Notes: a model not told the origin generated them from the letters alone. 64,000 nt of DNA from Eubacteriaceae bacterium (GCA_902362805.1 CABIXY010000007.1:100634-164633); one strand, 5' to 3'; shown: positions 46,266 to 55,350, numbered from the stretch's first letter. Translations and numbers: made by a program.

Positions 46266-47156
46266 TTACGCCCTCGGATGGGTTTTATCGTAAACGTCTT
46301 TAATGCGATTCTTTGTAACGGAAAGATAAATCTGTGTAGCCATGATGTCCTCATGCCCCATGAGCTCCTGCAGGGACTTAAGATCTGCCCCGTTCTGCAC
46401 CATATGTACGGCGAAAGAAGTACGTAGAATATGAGGCGTGATTTTGTTTTCCAATCCCACCCTTCTTCCATACTGCTTCAAAACTTTCCAAAAACCCTGT
46501 CTGGAAAATGGTTCCCCTACGTAATTGACGAACAGCGCGCTGTCAGGGCTATCGTGATCCTGATCCTTCATCAGGAAATTACGGCTGTTCAGAATATAAT
46601 TATCCAGCGCCTTTCTTGCCAGAGTTCCCATCGGGACAATTCTGGCCCGCCCATGTTCTCCATTACAAGTGATAAAACCCATCCGCAGATTTACATCTTT
46701 CATCTTCAGTTCAATGATTTCGGTTACACGGATGCCGGTGGCATAAAGAACCTCCAGCATGGCGCGATCACGAATCCCTTTGATGGAATCATCCGGCGCA
46801 GTTAACAGTTCTTCTACTTCTTCGATTGTCAGATATTCCAACTTCTTTCTTTCAATTTTCGGAGACTTGATATCCTCTGTGGGATTTACACTTATCAGCC
46901 CTTGCTTTATCAAAAACTTGTAGAAAGTCCTGATAGAAGAAAGCTTTCGATTGGCCGTCGCTCTGGATTTCCCGCTGTTTTTTAACTCCATCAGATAAGC
47001 CACAATGTCAGTATTTGAGGCTTGTTCTAATTGCTCTATGCCCCTCGCCTTTAAAAATCGTTCAAAGGCGGCTAAATCCCGATTGTAAGCTTCGCAAGTA
47101 TTTTCTGAAGTTTTTTTCTCTTTTCTCAAATAGTCAATGAACGCATTCAGTTCCAT
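46266..47156 (-). CDS. xerD: Tyrosine recombinase XerD-like
   Basis: The 296-residue protein has an N-terminal SAM-like core-binding domain and a C-terminal catalytic domain with ATGIRVTEIIEL (Arg), PHILRTSFAVHM (His, Arg), LMGHEDIMATQIY (His and nucleophile Tyr). The length fits chromosomal XerD rather than phage integrases. ATG at 47156 follows GGAG by 9 nt; ATGs at 47177 and 47165 are alternatives. It probably resolves chromosome dimers at dif, or is a solitary relative. Confidence 0.9.
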   Translation of the reverse strand: MELNAFIDYLRKEKKTSENTCEAYNRDLAAFERFLKARGIEQLEQASNTDIVAYLMELKNSGKSRATANRKLSSIRTFYKFLIKQGLISVNPTEDIKSPKIERKKLEYLTIEEVEELLTAPDDSIKGIRDRAMLEVLYATGIRVTEIIELKMKDVNLRMGFITCNGEHGRARIVPMGTLARKALDNYILNSRNFLMKDQDHDSPDSALFVNYVGEPFSRQGFWKVLKQYGRRVGLENKITPHILRTSFAVHMVQNGADLKSLQELMGHEDIMATQIYLSVTKNRIKDVYDKTHPRA

Positions 47157-47290
47157 ATTCGTCATCTCCGTTTTCATCCTGTCTTATTCATGTCATATTT
47201 ATTCTAAAACAACATATGCTTCTAGTAGCAGTCAGCCCTTTGCCAATCGAGCGGCATTTTCATCTGCTCTCTTGGAGGGTGTTTGCATAA

Positions 47291-47413
47291 GGTCTGTTCA
47301 TCAATTTGTTTCACAAATTGGGACCAGCACCATTATACGATAAAGTTTTGCCAAATCACAGATTTGGAAACTTTCAGCATAAGGCCTTCCAACGTTTTAT
47401 CATAAAACGTGGC
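47291..47413 (+). promoter_or_regulatory. Three tandem hairpins upstream of the SpoIIM-like gene
   Basis: Three consecutive stem-loops share a design of short outer stem, small bulge and 7-8 bp inner stem with a 3-nt loop: CAATTTGT/ACAAATTG (47302-47320), CCAAATC/GATTTGG inside AAAGTTT/AAACTTT (47342-47374), and ACGTTTTA/TAAAACGT inside GCC/GGC (47384-47413). They end 25 nt before the next start codon. None has a T tail, so they are not plain terminators. Confidence 0.55.
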
Positions 47414-47438
47414 AAGCGCCATTAAGGGGAGGTTGTCT

Positions 47439-47960
47439 ATGAATAAAAAGTTTATATTTTTCGCTTCGTTGTTTTTAATCATCAGTTTTTCTGCCGGTGT
47501 TTTTACAGAAATCGCCGTACCTTCAGAGAAAATGATGATTTCTACAGAACTGCCTGGTCTTGCAGCCAGTCTCGCAGATTACATAAAAAGTGATATCATT
47601 ACCATCCTTGCTGCCATGATTTTTTCAGCATTGTTTTTTTTAATGCCTCTAGTGATACTCATGGTAATCGGCAAGACTTTTTCCCTCGGTTTTACTGCCG
47701 CATACATCTTGTCTTCCCTTGAGGAAAAGGGATTCAGCCTGGTAATTGCAGCTCTTCTGCCCCGCGGTCTATTTAAGCTTCCGGCTTACATCGCCCTCAT
47801 CATCGTTTCTTACGAGACGGCACGATTCGTGAAAAAAAATTACCACAATCCAGCGGCGCTAAAGGGCCTCAGGCCATATCTGTTTAACTTTCTGTTTTGT
47901 CTGATAGCCCTGATCGGTTCAAGTATTCTTGAAACTTTCCTTCTGCAAGCAGTCCTTTGA
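47439..47960 (+). CDS. SpoIIM-like integral membrane protein
   Basis: The 173-residue protein has about four to five hydrophobic helices, with LGFTAAYILSSLEEKGFSLVIAALLPRGLFKLPAYIALIIVSYE, the conserved core of the stage II sporulation M family. SpoIIM proper helps engulfment with SpoIID and SpoIIP, but many paralogues exist. The ATG at 47439 follows AAGGGGAGG. Its last 77 bp overlap the convergent Nudix gene. Confidence 0.78.
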   Translation: MNKKFIFFASLFLIISFSAGVFTEIAVPSEKMMISTELPGLAASLADYIKSDIITILAAMIFSALFFLMPLVILMVIGKTFSLGFTAAYILSSLEEKGFSLVIAALLPRGLFKLPAYIALIIVSYETARFVKKNYHNPAALKGLRPYLFNFLFCLIALIGSSILETFLLQAVL

Positions 47961-48471
47961 CCATTAGAATCGCCACTTGGGACTTGCCGTCTTCAATCTG
48001 GCCATTCATGACCATCTCGTATAAGTCGTCGATATCGTATTCTTCGATATCGATGGCCTCATTATCGTCGAAAGCAGTTTCCCCCTTTGTCAAGCCTGTA
48101 CAAAGATACAGATAGAGCAGTTCTTCGGAATATCCTACTGAAGGGTACATCTTTGTCAAAAGCCTGATGTCAACTGCGCTGTAACCCGTCTCTTCTTTTA
48201 ACTCCCTGAGAGCTGCATCAGCAGCTTCTTCTCCAGGATCCAGCTTTCCGGCGGGAACTTCTAACATAATTCTTTCAACTGGTTTGCGAAATTGCTTTAC
48301 CATAAGCATCTTACCGTCATCCTTGACCGCCGCAATGACGGCACCACCTCTATGTTCAACAATCTCCCTCTGAGACTCTCCATTGACAACAGTCACGGTA
48401 TCTCTCCTCAGATTGATAATCTTGCCTTCATATATTCTTTCACTTTTCAGTGTTTTTTCTTCAAAAGTCAT
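47884..48471 (-). CDS. Nudix hydrolase, ADP-ribose pyrophosphatase type
   Basis: The 195-residue protein carries a complete Nudix box (GKLDPGEEAADAALRELKEETGY, residues about 75-97) preceded by VKQFRKPVERIMLEVPAG, which is typical of ADP-ribose pyrophosphatases (NudF). It probably hydrolyses ADP-ribose to AMP and ribose-5-phosphate. Its 3' end runs 77 bp into the convergent SpoIIM-like gene. Confidence 0.92.
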   Translation of the reverse strand: MTFEEKTLKSERIYEGKIINLRRDTVTVVNGESQREIVEHRGGAVIAAVKDDGKMLMVKQFRKPVERIMLEVPAGKLDPGEEAADAALRELKEETGYSAVDIRLLTKMYPSVGYSEELLYLYLCTGLTKGETAFDDNEAIDIEEYDIDDLYEMVMNGQIEDGKSQVAILMVKGLLAEGKFQEYLNRSGLSDKTES

Positions 48472-48530
48472 GAAACCACCTCATTCATCATTTGGATATA
48501 TTCTACCACGTTACTTTCTCAAATTAAATA

Positions 48531-48562
48531 GGGAACTTGAAAAAATAACTCTCCAAGTTCCC
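48531..48562 (-). terminator. Terminator of spoVS
   Basis: GGGAACTTG/CAAGTTCCC with a T-rich 14-nt loop and a short AT-rich tail on minus. Confidence 0.6.
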
Positions 48563-48583
48563 CATGTATTATCTACCTGGCGT

Positions 48584-48844
48584 TTACCGAGGTTCTATAA
48601 TCAGCTTGATGGCTGTTCTTTCCTCACCGTCGATTTCAATATCCGTAAACGCTGGGACACAGATTAGATCAATGCCACTAGGTGCAACAAAGCCTCTTGC
48701 TATGGCTGTGGCCTTAATTGCCTGATTTAATGCGCCTGCTCCTATGGCCTGGATTTCTGCACCTCCCTTTTCTCTTAAGACCCCTGCTAGAGCACCTGCT
48801 ACCGAATTCGGATTTGACTTAGCTGAAACTTTTAATATTTCCAT
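48584..48844 (-). CDS. spoVS: Stage V sporulation protein S
   Basis: The 86-residue protein (MEILKVSAKSNPNSVAGALAG, QAIKATAIARGFVAPSGIDLICVPAF) matches SpoVS closely; it is an Alba-like small protein needed for normal sporulation. The start at 48844 follows AAGGGAGGA. Strong evidence that the host lineage sporulates or descends from spore-formers. Confidence 0.96.
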   Translation of the reverse strand: MEILKVSAKSNPNSVAGALAGVLREKGGAEIQAIGAGALNQAIKATAIARGFVAPSGIDLICVPAFTDIEIDGEERTAIKLIIEPR

Positions 48845-48961
48845 CAATATTTCCTCCCTTAAAAAATTTATCATTTTCTCTATTATACTTGTGGTTATTC
48901 ACAAAAAGTGACCCTATCGTACAACAAAAAAATCTTTTTTTCATTTTTTTCACACTTATAC

Positions 48962-48990
48962 TTGCATTTTTCGACTAAATTATGTATAAT
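48962..48990 (+). promoter_or_regulatory. Promoter of the YprB-like gene or of a short RNA
   Basis: TTGCAT (48962-48967), exactly 17 bp, TATAAT (48985-48990). A leader of about 115 nt follows with two hairpins. Confidence 0.7.
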
Positions 48991-48996
48991 TCAATT

Positions 48997-49090
48997 GTGG
49001 TTATCCCCCTGATAACCTCATTAATCTCTAATCCCAATACCCCTTTTGAACAAAGTAGACTGCACCCCTGCGGTCTATTTTGTTTTATAC
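48997..49090 (+). promoter_or_regulatory. Attenuator-like leader or short RNA before the YprB-like gene
   Basis: The transcript would contain GGTTATC-CCCCT-GATAACC and then an intrinsic terminator, TAGACTGCA/TGCGGTCTA with a TTTTGTTTT tail, just before the RBS at 49101. Either a small RNA is made and the gene depends on read-through, or this is a regulated attenuator. The ligand or signal is unknown. Confidence 0.5.
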
Positions 49091-49111
49091 GCAAAAGATA
49101 GGAGGACGCAG

Positions 49112-50089
49112 ATGAAGAAAATAGTAGATCATCTCCATATAGATAGATATGTGTCAAAGACCTTTAATATGTATTTTAAAAACAAAAGCTTCGCTGTTTT
49201 CGATATAGAAACTACCGGACTTTCTCCGGCCTACTGCAAAGTGATTTTATCGGGCATCCTCCTGGCAGAAGGAGACGAGTGCCAGGTGATACAGTTTTTT
49301 GCAGATCAAGTTGGTGACGAGAAAGAAATTCTGCAGCAAACCGTTGATATTTTAAAGTCAGTGGATTATATCATCACTTATAACGGTCGTCATTTTGACA
49401 TTCCTTTTATGGAAAAGCGCGCCCGCAAACATAAAATAGATTTTGATATCTGCCCTTACAACTTGGACTTGTACCTGATTGTCAACGGTCATTCTGAATT
49501 GAAAACAGTATTGCCCAATCTGAAGCAAAAGAGCATCGAAATCTTTATGGGGTTAGCCAGCGGACGTGATGACGAAATTTCCGGAAAAGAAAGTGTAGAC
49601 CTCTATCATCGCTACATGACAACCAAATCCTTTGATTTGGAGAGGCAGATTCTGCTCCACAATCACGATGATTTGATCCAGCTCTACAGAATTCTTCCTA
49701 TCATTTCCAAAGTGAATTTTCACAAAGCCATGTTCAAGCTGGGTTTTGTCGCCGGCAACGTTTTGATTCAGCGAGTAAATATGGCAGGACGCAATCTTCA
49801 CGTCTTCGGCAGCCAGCTGAAATCACCGATAGATTACATCTCTTTTCCAACAGAAGATACGCCATTTTCTCTAACCATGGACAGTGCCAGCAGAGATGTT
49901 GAACTGATTGTCCCTGGACAGGCAGAGGCAGGCGCCATTTATTTTGATGCCCAGGCCATCCTTGGAGAAAATGTAAAAGAAATAGAAAAATACCCGTCTC
50001 TCACAAACGGATATCTGATAGCGGAAGAATACGGCAAGATTCATCACATGGAAATTAACGCCTTTCTTCTGTCTTTTTTTGAAAAATAA
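49112..50089 (+). CDS. YprB-like RNase H-fold exonuclease
   Basis: The 325-residue protein has a DEDD-type exonuclease domain: FDIETTGLSP (Asp, Glu), YIITYNGRHFDIPFMEKRA (Asp), and LLHNHDDLIQLYRI (Asp). This is the YprB ribonuclease-H-like family; in Bacillus yprB neighbours yprA, but no helicase is adjacent here. The start at 49112 follows AGGAGG; an in-frame ATG at 49046 would lie within the leader hairpin. Confidence 0.87.
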   Translation: MKKIVDHLHIDRYVSKTFNMYFKNKSFAVFDIETTGLSPAYCKVILSGILLAEGDECQVIQFFADQVGDEKEILQQTVDILKSVDYIITYNGRHFDIPFMEKRARKHKIDFDICPYNLDLYLIVNGHSELKTVLPNLKQKSIEIFMGLASGRDDEISGKESVDLYHRYMTTKSFDLERQILLHNHDDLIQLYRILPIISKVNFHKAMFKLGFVAGNVLIQRVNMAGRNLHVFGSQLKSPIDYISFPTEDTPFSLTMDSASRDVELIVPGQAEAGAIYFDAQAILGENVKEIEKYPSLTNGYLIAEEYGKIHHMEINAFLLSFFEK

Positions 50090-50113
50090 ATGATCATCCA
50101 TTTCCAAATTATT

Positions 50114-50143
50114 AAAAATGGGACCGAAACTGGTCCCGTTTTT
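50114..50143. terminator. Bidirectional terminator
   Basis: GGGACC/GGTCCC with flanking A5 and T5 tracts, between convergent genes. Confidence 0.85.
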
Positions 50144-51608
50144 AATAAATCAACTTCTCTCTGATATTCTCAAATGCCTCTATGGAGATATTTTTTACCT
50201 TTTTATTAGCTTCTGACAGCGGTGCGATGTAACTGACGATGACACTAGTGATGCCTTTTTTATGTTTGAAATAGCCGGCCTGCTCACTGATGCTCTCCAC
50301 ATTGCTGGTCTTTACGAAGACCGTTTTCTTCTTAAATCCGCCGAATGAGAGAGATACATTCTCATCATTGCCGTAGATCGCGGCGTTTTTGTACTGCATG
50401 ATGATGCTGGCGATACTCAGAAGCACGAGGAAAACACCGATGACCCATACATCTCTGCAGAAGACGATAGTCTGTGAATAGTAAATAGATAGTGAAAGCA
50501 ATGACAGGGAAAAGAGCAGACCTGCGTTATAAAAGAAATAGCGGAGGCTTCCTTTCTGCGGCCGCACGTATTCCGACTCCCTCTTCATCTCTGGCAGAAT
50601 TTCCCCAATGACCCGTCGCATAGGGGCAGTTTTGATCAGAGGAAACAGAATCGGGTCTTCGCTGGATTCTTCATCGCCCGAACCTCCGTATCCGATTGCG
50701 AACAGATGAAGCGTCCCCATTCCAATCCATCTCATGAACAAGGATTGCTCGTAAGAAAAACCACTGATTTTTTTCTTCTGTATTGTATAGCGCTTTTTTG
50801 TCAAAAGGCCGTATTCAATTTTGATTGCCTCTCCATTATCAAGAACATGGAATCCATAATACCTGATCAGGCAGCCTACGCTGCCGCAAATGACCGCTAG
50901 AAGAAGAACTACGGCAATCATGGTCATAATGATTTGCAGCAAACTCATGCTGGCGAAAAGCCTCCCCAGCCCAGAATCAACTACGGTCTGCGTTACGTTA
51001 AAATAGGCTGAACCCGCTGATAGCAGCCCGATTAGCTGCAGAAGGAAGATTCCCTTTGATTTGATTGCTCCCATCAAAAGCAAATCGATGCCTTTCACCT
51101 GGTACGCCTGGCCCTCTTCTTTTCTTCCTTTTTGGTCATCTGCCGCCAGATTAAGACCATTTAGCCCCTTCCTGCCGCTGAGCAATAGGAGTCTCACCTT
51201 CACGGCATCTTCTTTAGAGAAGGTCATCCTGATCTTTGTCTTTTGTTCACTGATATTGCTGGCGTTGTCGATATTCAGTCGATAGGCGCCAAAGATCTGG
51301 TGCAGAATTTTTTGAGAAAAGTCTACCGTGGTAATGGTAGAAATGGGAACCTCCAACGTTTTCTTTGATAGGAAACCGCTTTTGACGATGAGTTTTTCAT
51401 CGTCGATGGAATAGTACGTAAAGAGATACTGCGCGACTCTGCCGACAGGTCCCACCAAAACGATGATGAGTAGAGGAATATTCTGCGTAATCACGCTCAT
51501 ATCCCCTTTCATCAAACCTATGAGGACAGCGATGACAAGAAGCCCGAAGTCCTTGATAAAGTTTTCAAAGATAAAGAGCAGATGGCCGCGTTTGGGTCCG
51601 AAATTCAT
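50142..51608 (-). CDS. YdbT-like PH-domain membrane protein
   Basis: The 488-residue protein has at least six membrane helices and three bacterial PH-like (bPH2) segments, such as YYSIDDEKLIVKSGFLSKKTLEVPISTITTVDF and IEYGLLTKKRYTIQKKKISGF. It pairs with the smaller YdbS-like protein immediately upstream (adjacent stop and start codons). In Bacillus YdbS/YdbT are linked to resistance to a bacteriocin; molecular function is not known. Confidence 0.85.
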   Translation of the reverse strand: MNFGPKRGHLLFIFENFIKDFGLLVIAVLIGLMKGDMSVITQNIPLLIIVLVGPVGRVAQYLFTYYSIDDEKLIVKSGFLSKKTLEVPISTITTVDFSQKILHQIFGAYRLNIDNASNISEQKTKIRMTFSKEDAVKVRLLLLSGRKGLNGLNLAADDQKGRKEEGQAYQVKGIDLLLMGAIKSKGIFLLQLIGLLSAGSAYFNVTQTVVDSGLGRLFASMSLLQIIMTMIAVVLLLAVICGSVGCLIRYYGFHVLDNGEAIKIEYGLLTKKRYTIQKKKISGFSYEQSLFMRWIGMGTLHLFAIGYGGSGDEESSEDPILFPLIKTAPMRRVIGEILPEMKRESEYVRPQKGSLRYFFYNAGLLFSLSLLSLSIYYSQTIVFCRDVWVIGVFLVLLSIASIIMQYKNAAIYGNDENVSLSFGGFKKKTVFVKTSNVESISEQAGYFKHKKGITSVIVSYIAPLSEANKKVKNISIEAFENIREKLIY

Positions 51609-52097
51609 CTACAAAACCCCCTTCTCAGAAACTCTGTCATATAACCGGTTCTTCAAGTTCTCGCAGATCCCGTCTGCTGTTTCCTGGTCCAGCCCTTGGA
51701 TCTCGAAGCTGCCGCTGGCCAGTGCCATCTCCACTTTATATAACCCTAACGCTCTGTTGACAGGACCCTGCGAGATTGTAATATTTTGAATCCTGATGAT
51801 GGGAATTACTGTCTGTTTTACGAAGAAAATACCATGCCTTATGATCACTTTATCCTCTTCAACGAGATAACCCCACTGCTTATATTCAATCTGCGGAAAA
51901 ATAGTCAGCGCAACAATTTGGTAAAGAGCCAGCAAAATCAATCCACCCATAATGACGTATTTCCAAAAGGATTCCCATCCACAAACGACTAGATAAATCG
52001 ACAGAGGTATCGTGATGAGCAAAATAACCCCCAAGGCGATGGCCTCTCCAATTCTCCAGCTCTTGATTGCTTTTTTGTCTGGTTTCTTAAACTCCAT
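51609..52097 (-). CDS. YdbS-like PH-domain membrane protein
   Basis: The 162-residue protein has two membrane helices (about residues 17-40 and 45-70) followed by one bPH2 domain (KQWGYLVEEDKVIIRHGIFFVKQTVIPIIRIQNITISQGP). It probably forms a complex with the YdbT-like protein. The start at 52097 follows GGAGAGA and overlaps the upstream HD-domain gene by 11 bp; the longer frame from 52202 is rejected. Confidence 0.85.
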   Translation of the reverse strand: MEFKKPDKKAIKSWRIGEAIALGVILLITIPLSIYLVVCGWESFWKYVIMGGLILLALYQIVALTIFPQIEYKQWGYLVEEDKVIIRHGIFFVKQTVIPIIRIQNITISQGPVNRALGLYKVEMALASGSFEIQGLDQETADGICENLKNRLYDRVSEKGVL

Positions 52098-52560
52098 TCT
52101 CTTCTCTCCATTTGTTGTAGCGAACTTCTTTTTCCGGCCTGTCAAAAGGCTGCCCCAGCTGATAACAATCGATGACATCCGCATCCTTGACGATTTCTTC
52201 AATAGGCGAACCGACCTCTTTTTTCAGGCTGTGATTTTTCACTGCAAGTGCAATGATTTCAATTTCCTCCTCGTTAAAAACGCCAACCTCCTGAAGAAAG
52301 CCTCTCACTGGCTCATAACCAGCTTCTGCGTGATTCTTTTGTTTCCCTGTGAGAATGCGGCCATAATCGTGCACCGCTGCCGCACAGGCTGCAAGCTCGG
52401 GTTCTACTCCTCTCTGCATAGCCAAAATCCATGCACATCTGGCAGAGGAAGCCATATGAATCCTTTCCCAGTCCAAAGTCTCGTCCCTGTCGATGAATTT
52501 ACCTTCTTGCTCATCAATCACCTTATTCAATTTTACTTCTAATTTTAATAATCTGTTCAT
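52087..52560 (-). CDS. HD-domain phosphohydrolase
   Basis: The 157-residue protein has the HD metal-binding set: His in ASSARCAWI-type helix 1, AAVHDYGR (His-Asp) and VKDADVIDCY (Asp). Small HD proteins hydrolyse nucleotides or cyclic nucleotides. Co-transcribed with the PH-domain pair by overlap; no specific role can be named. Confidence 0.85.
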   Translation of the reverse strand: MNRLLKLEVKLNKVIDEQEGKFIDRDETLDWERIHMASSARCAWILAMQRGVEPELAACAAAVHDYGRILTGKQKNHAEAGYEPVRGFLQEVGVFNEEEIEIIALAVKNHSLKKEVGSPIEEIVKDADVIDCYQLGQPFDRPEKEVRYNKWREENGV

Positions 52561-52662
52561 GTTCTATATTTTACCTTGATTTTCCGCCCAATGCAATGTA
52601 TAATTACAATAACATTTACTTCCATTTATAATATTATTTCCCATTTCATAAGGAGGTATATT

Positions 52663-53757
52663 ATGAATAGAAAATTATTTATTACAACGATTGCTTTACT
52701 GCTTGCAGTCATCATTCCTGTTACAAGCTGGGCGCTAAGCATGCCTAAGGATCTGCTCACTTACACAGTTTCGCTCACCCCATCTGGCAACGGCCAGCTC
52801 TATTGGAACTATGGCAAGAATATGGAATTTTTCCTCTGCAATGGAAATGATTCCTATAACCAAAACTGTAAAATAAAGAAAGGAGTATCTTACAAGTTTT
52901 CCACTCTCGTAGACCGTGGAATCGTACCAAAGGCCGATAACGGCTGGTACTTTGACGGCTTCTACGATAAAGCGGGAGCAAAATTGCTTATGGAACCAGT
53001 GAACATTGATGTAGTCCGCATCACTACAAATGGTTTCTATGTTTACGACTATCTATTATCCTTTGACAATACAGCCTATAAGAATTACACTGAGAAGAGA
53101 TATCAAGACGAGATGAAAAAGTATCTGCGCAATCTTTACGGTGTCAGCCGCTATAAAGTAATGTTTCAGACAAAGCTTTACAGTGTTCCTCCAAAGACGG
53201 CCAGTCTCTATCCTCGTTTTAAGGAAAAAACTCTGCGTAAACTGACATTTCCAAAGGATATGAACAAAATGTACGGCGACCCTTCTTTTATCTTATGGCC
53301 CGATTGTCCAAAAGATATCAACGCGTCGTATAAATCCTCAAATTCGAAAATCTTGTCCGTAGATAAAGCCTCCGGTCTTTGCAAAATAAAGGGTGAAGGC
53401 TTTGCCGCAATCACCATCAAGCTTCCAGAAACAGAGCGGTATCTGGCAAAAGAGATAAAAGTATCGGCGAGAATCAAACCGATTGGCATATCCATTTTAT
53501 CTGCTCGCAAAAAAGATACAAAGACCGTAGAGTTGAAATGGAAACCCGATACAAAGAGTTCAGGCTGTGAAATTGAAATAGCCTCTGACACAAAATTTTC
53601 AAAAATCATTGCAAAAAAGACTGTCAGCTCTGCTAAAACTGCTGCAACAAAGATTACGATTCCCAAAAACGCGGTTTGTAAAGCCATTCGCATCAGAGCC
53701 TACAAACGCTCCTGCGGCGAAAAGCTTTATGGCGCCTTCAATACTTACCACTTTTAA
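52663..53757 (+). CDS. Secreted protein with Ig-like (Big_2) and fibronectin-like repeats
   Basis: The 364-residue protein has a signal peptide (hydrophobic residues 5-20, likely cut after SWA), an N-terminal region without clear homology, then a Big_2-like segment (SSNSKILSVDKASGLCKIKGEGFAAITI) and a C-terminal Fn3-like segment (ARKKDTKTVELKWKPDTKSSGCEIEIASD). It lacks a sorting signal, so it is probably released or loosely wall-bound. AAGGAGGT precedes the ATG at 52663. Confidence 0.8.
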   Translation: MNRKLFITTIALLLAVIIPVTSWALSMPKDLLTYTVSLTPSGNGQLYWNYGKNMEFFLCNGNDSYNQNCKIKKGVSYKFSTLVDRGIVPKADNGWYFDGFYDKAGAKLLMEPVNIDVVRITTNGFYVYDYLLSFDNTAYKNYTEKRYQDEMKKYLRNLYGVSRYKVMFQTKLYSVPPKTASLYPRFKEKTLRKLTFPKDMNKMYGDPSFILWPDCPKDINASYKSSNSKILSVDKASGLCKIKGEGFAAITIKLPETERYLAKEIKVSARIKPIGISILSARKKDTKTVELKWKPDTKSSGCEIEIASDTKFSKIIAKKTVSSAKTAATKITIPKNAVCKAIRIRAYKRSCGEKLYGAFNTYHF

Positions 53758-53837
53758 AATGAAAATAATCTGTAACGAATTGCTGCAGAGTATCACTAAT
53801 TGATAGATTGATATTAATATTCTAGGAGGAAACATAT

Positions 53838-54317
53838 ATGGATGCCATGGAACAAATCTATTTAGAACATGCCAAAACAGTATATGGTTTTCTCCTGTCC
53901 AGAACCCATGACCCTGATTTGGCTGAAGAACTGACCCAAGAAACATTTTTTCAGGCAGTGAGAGGTATTGACAAATTTCAAGGGAATTCCAGTATCTCTA
54001 CATGGCTCTGCGCAATTGCAAAAAATCTCTGGCGGGAACATCTGCGTAAACAGGCAAAGGAGAACACCATCCTCAATGCTGAAGGTGTCCCGCCACCGAT
54101 TATGGAGGGTGGCTCCACACCAAAATGGGATGATTTGGAGGTTCTCAAAGCGGTGCACAGGCTCAATGATCCCATGCGTGAAGTCATGTATCTCAGGCTC
54201 AGCAGCAACCTGACATTTGGTCAGATTGGTGAGATATTGGGAAAAAGTGAAAACTGGGCAAGAGTAACCTACTACCGAGGAAAAGAAAAAATCGTTGAGG
54301 AGGTCAACCATGAGTGA
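53838..54317 (+). CDS. ECF-type RNA polymerase sigma factor
   Basis: The 159-residue protein has region 2 (YGFLLSRTHDPDLAEELTQETFFQAVRGIDKF, STWLCAIAKNLWREHLRK) and region 4 (LNDPMREVMYLRLSSNLTFGQIGEILGKSENWARVTYYRGKEK). It is co-transcribed with a zinc-finger anti-sigma gene overlapping its 3' end. Its target promoters are unknown. AGGAGGA precedes the ATG. Confidence 0.93.
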   Translation: MDAMEQIYLEHAKTVYGFLLSRTHDPDLAEELTQETFFQAVRGIDKFQGNSSISTWLCAIAKNLWREHLRKQAKENTILNAEGVPPPIMEGGSTPKWDDLEVLKAVHRLNDPMREVMYLRLSSNLTFGQIGEILGKSENWARVTYYRGKEKIVEEVNHE

Positions 54318-55320
54318 ATACAAAATACCTTGTGAACTAATTCAGGACTTAATACCGCTATATGTAGACGGTCTGACTTCAGACGTCACTAACAGTTACA
54401 TGCAGGAGCATTTTCTGGTTTGCGCGGTCTGTCAAAAAAAGTATGAGATGATGAATCAGTCTATCGCATCCGAAGAAGAAGAGATGAAAATCGAAGAGCA
54501 AAAAGAAATCGACTATTTGAAAAAGGTAAAAAAAAGCAATCGGAAAAAACTGTTCATCGGATTTATCAGCGCTGTTTTAATCATCTTAATTGCCATTTTT
54601 GTCAAAGTATATATCTTCGGCTATGAGACAAACAGTTATACCATCACGAACTTCGAACTGAATCGGCAAAATAGCGCTGCCGTTATTGAGGGCAGTTTTG
54701 ATGGTACAAAAAGTGTCTATTGCCGCTACAAGATAGTTTCACAAAAAGATGGCACCCAAAAAGTAGTCATCTATGGATGTCCGCCTTCGCCTTGGCACAA
54801 GGAAAAAGACTTTCAATTCAATATTCCGATCAATTCTATAAAGCAAGAATTAAAGGTTGACGACGCCACCATCAATTATCACGGTATACTTGTATCGCCT
54901 CTGGCTCGCAATCTAATCGAAACGCGGAACCCCTATGTCGGTGACATGCCTGCCAACGAGCGGATTGCCCAACTTCTGAACATCGAAGACTCTCTCGGTT
55001 CTTACGAAAACGAACTGCAGACAGATAAATCGCCTTACTCCTGGACCCTCAAGTTCAAATCTGTCGTCACTGACTCTCACGCCTTCGACAAGCGGATGGA
55101 GTCTTATGCCAGCCTGTTGATGTTCTCCATTGACAACCTAGAAAAAGTCAACTGGACGTATGAGGAAAAATTTCCAAATACCATCAGAACCCATAAAGCT
55201 TCTATTACCAGAGCTGAATGCGCAAAATTTGTCGGTGAACTTGACCCGAAGATAAAATCACCATATTTCTGCCAGGAATTGATAAACTATCTAAACGAGG
55301 CGAAATATCCCTCCAATTAA
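54310..55320 (+). CDS. Membrane anti-sigma factor with putative zinc finger
   Basis: The 336-residue protein has an N-terminal zf-HC2-type motif (CELIQDLIPLYVDGLTSDVTNSYMQEHFLVCAVC, H-x3-C-x2-C), one membrane helix (about residues 78-100) and an external C-terminal domain of about 230 residues without a recognised signature. It should hold the ECF sigma factor inactive and release it on an envelope signal. The start at 54310 overlaps the sigma stop codon. Confidence 0.88.
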   Translation: MSEYKIPCELIQDLIPLYVDGLTSDVTNSYMQEHFLVCAVCQKKYEMMNQSIASEEEEMKIEEQKEIDYLKKVKKSNRKKLFIGFISAVLIILIAIFVKVYIFGYETNSYTITNFELNRQNSAAVIEGSFDGTKSVYCRYKIVSQKDGTQKVVIYGCPPSPWHKEKDFQFNIPINSIKQELKVDDATINYHGILVSPLARNLIETRNPYVGDMPANERIAQLLNIEDSLGSYENELQTDKSPYSWTLKFKSVVTDSHAFDKRMESYASLLMFSIDNLEKVNWTYEEKFPNTIRTHKASITRAECAKFVGELDPKIKSPYFCQELINYLNEAKYPSN

Positions 55321-55325
55321 CAAAG

Positions 55326-55350
55326 AGGCCGGTCTTTGAACCGGCCTTTC
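55326..55350. terminator. Bidirectional terminator
   Basis: An 8-bp stem AGGCCGGT/ACCGGCCT with a 6-nt loop between convergent anti-sigma and catalase genes. Confidence 0.8.
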
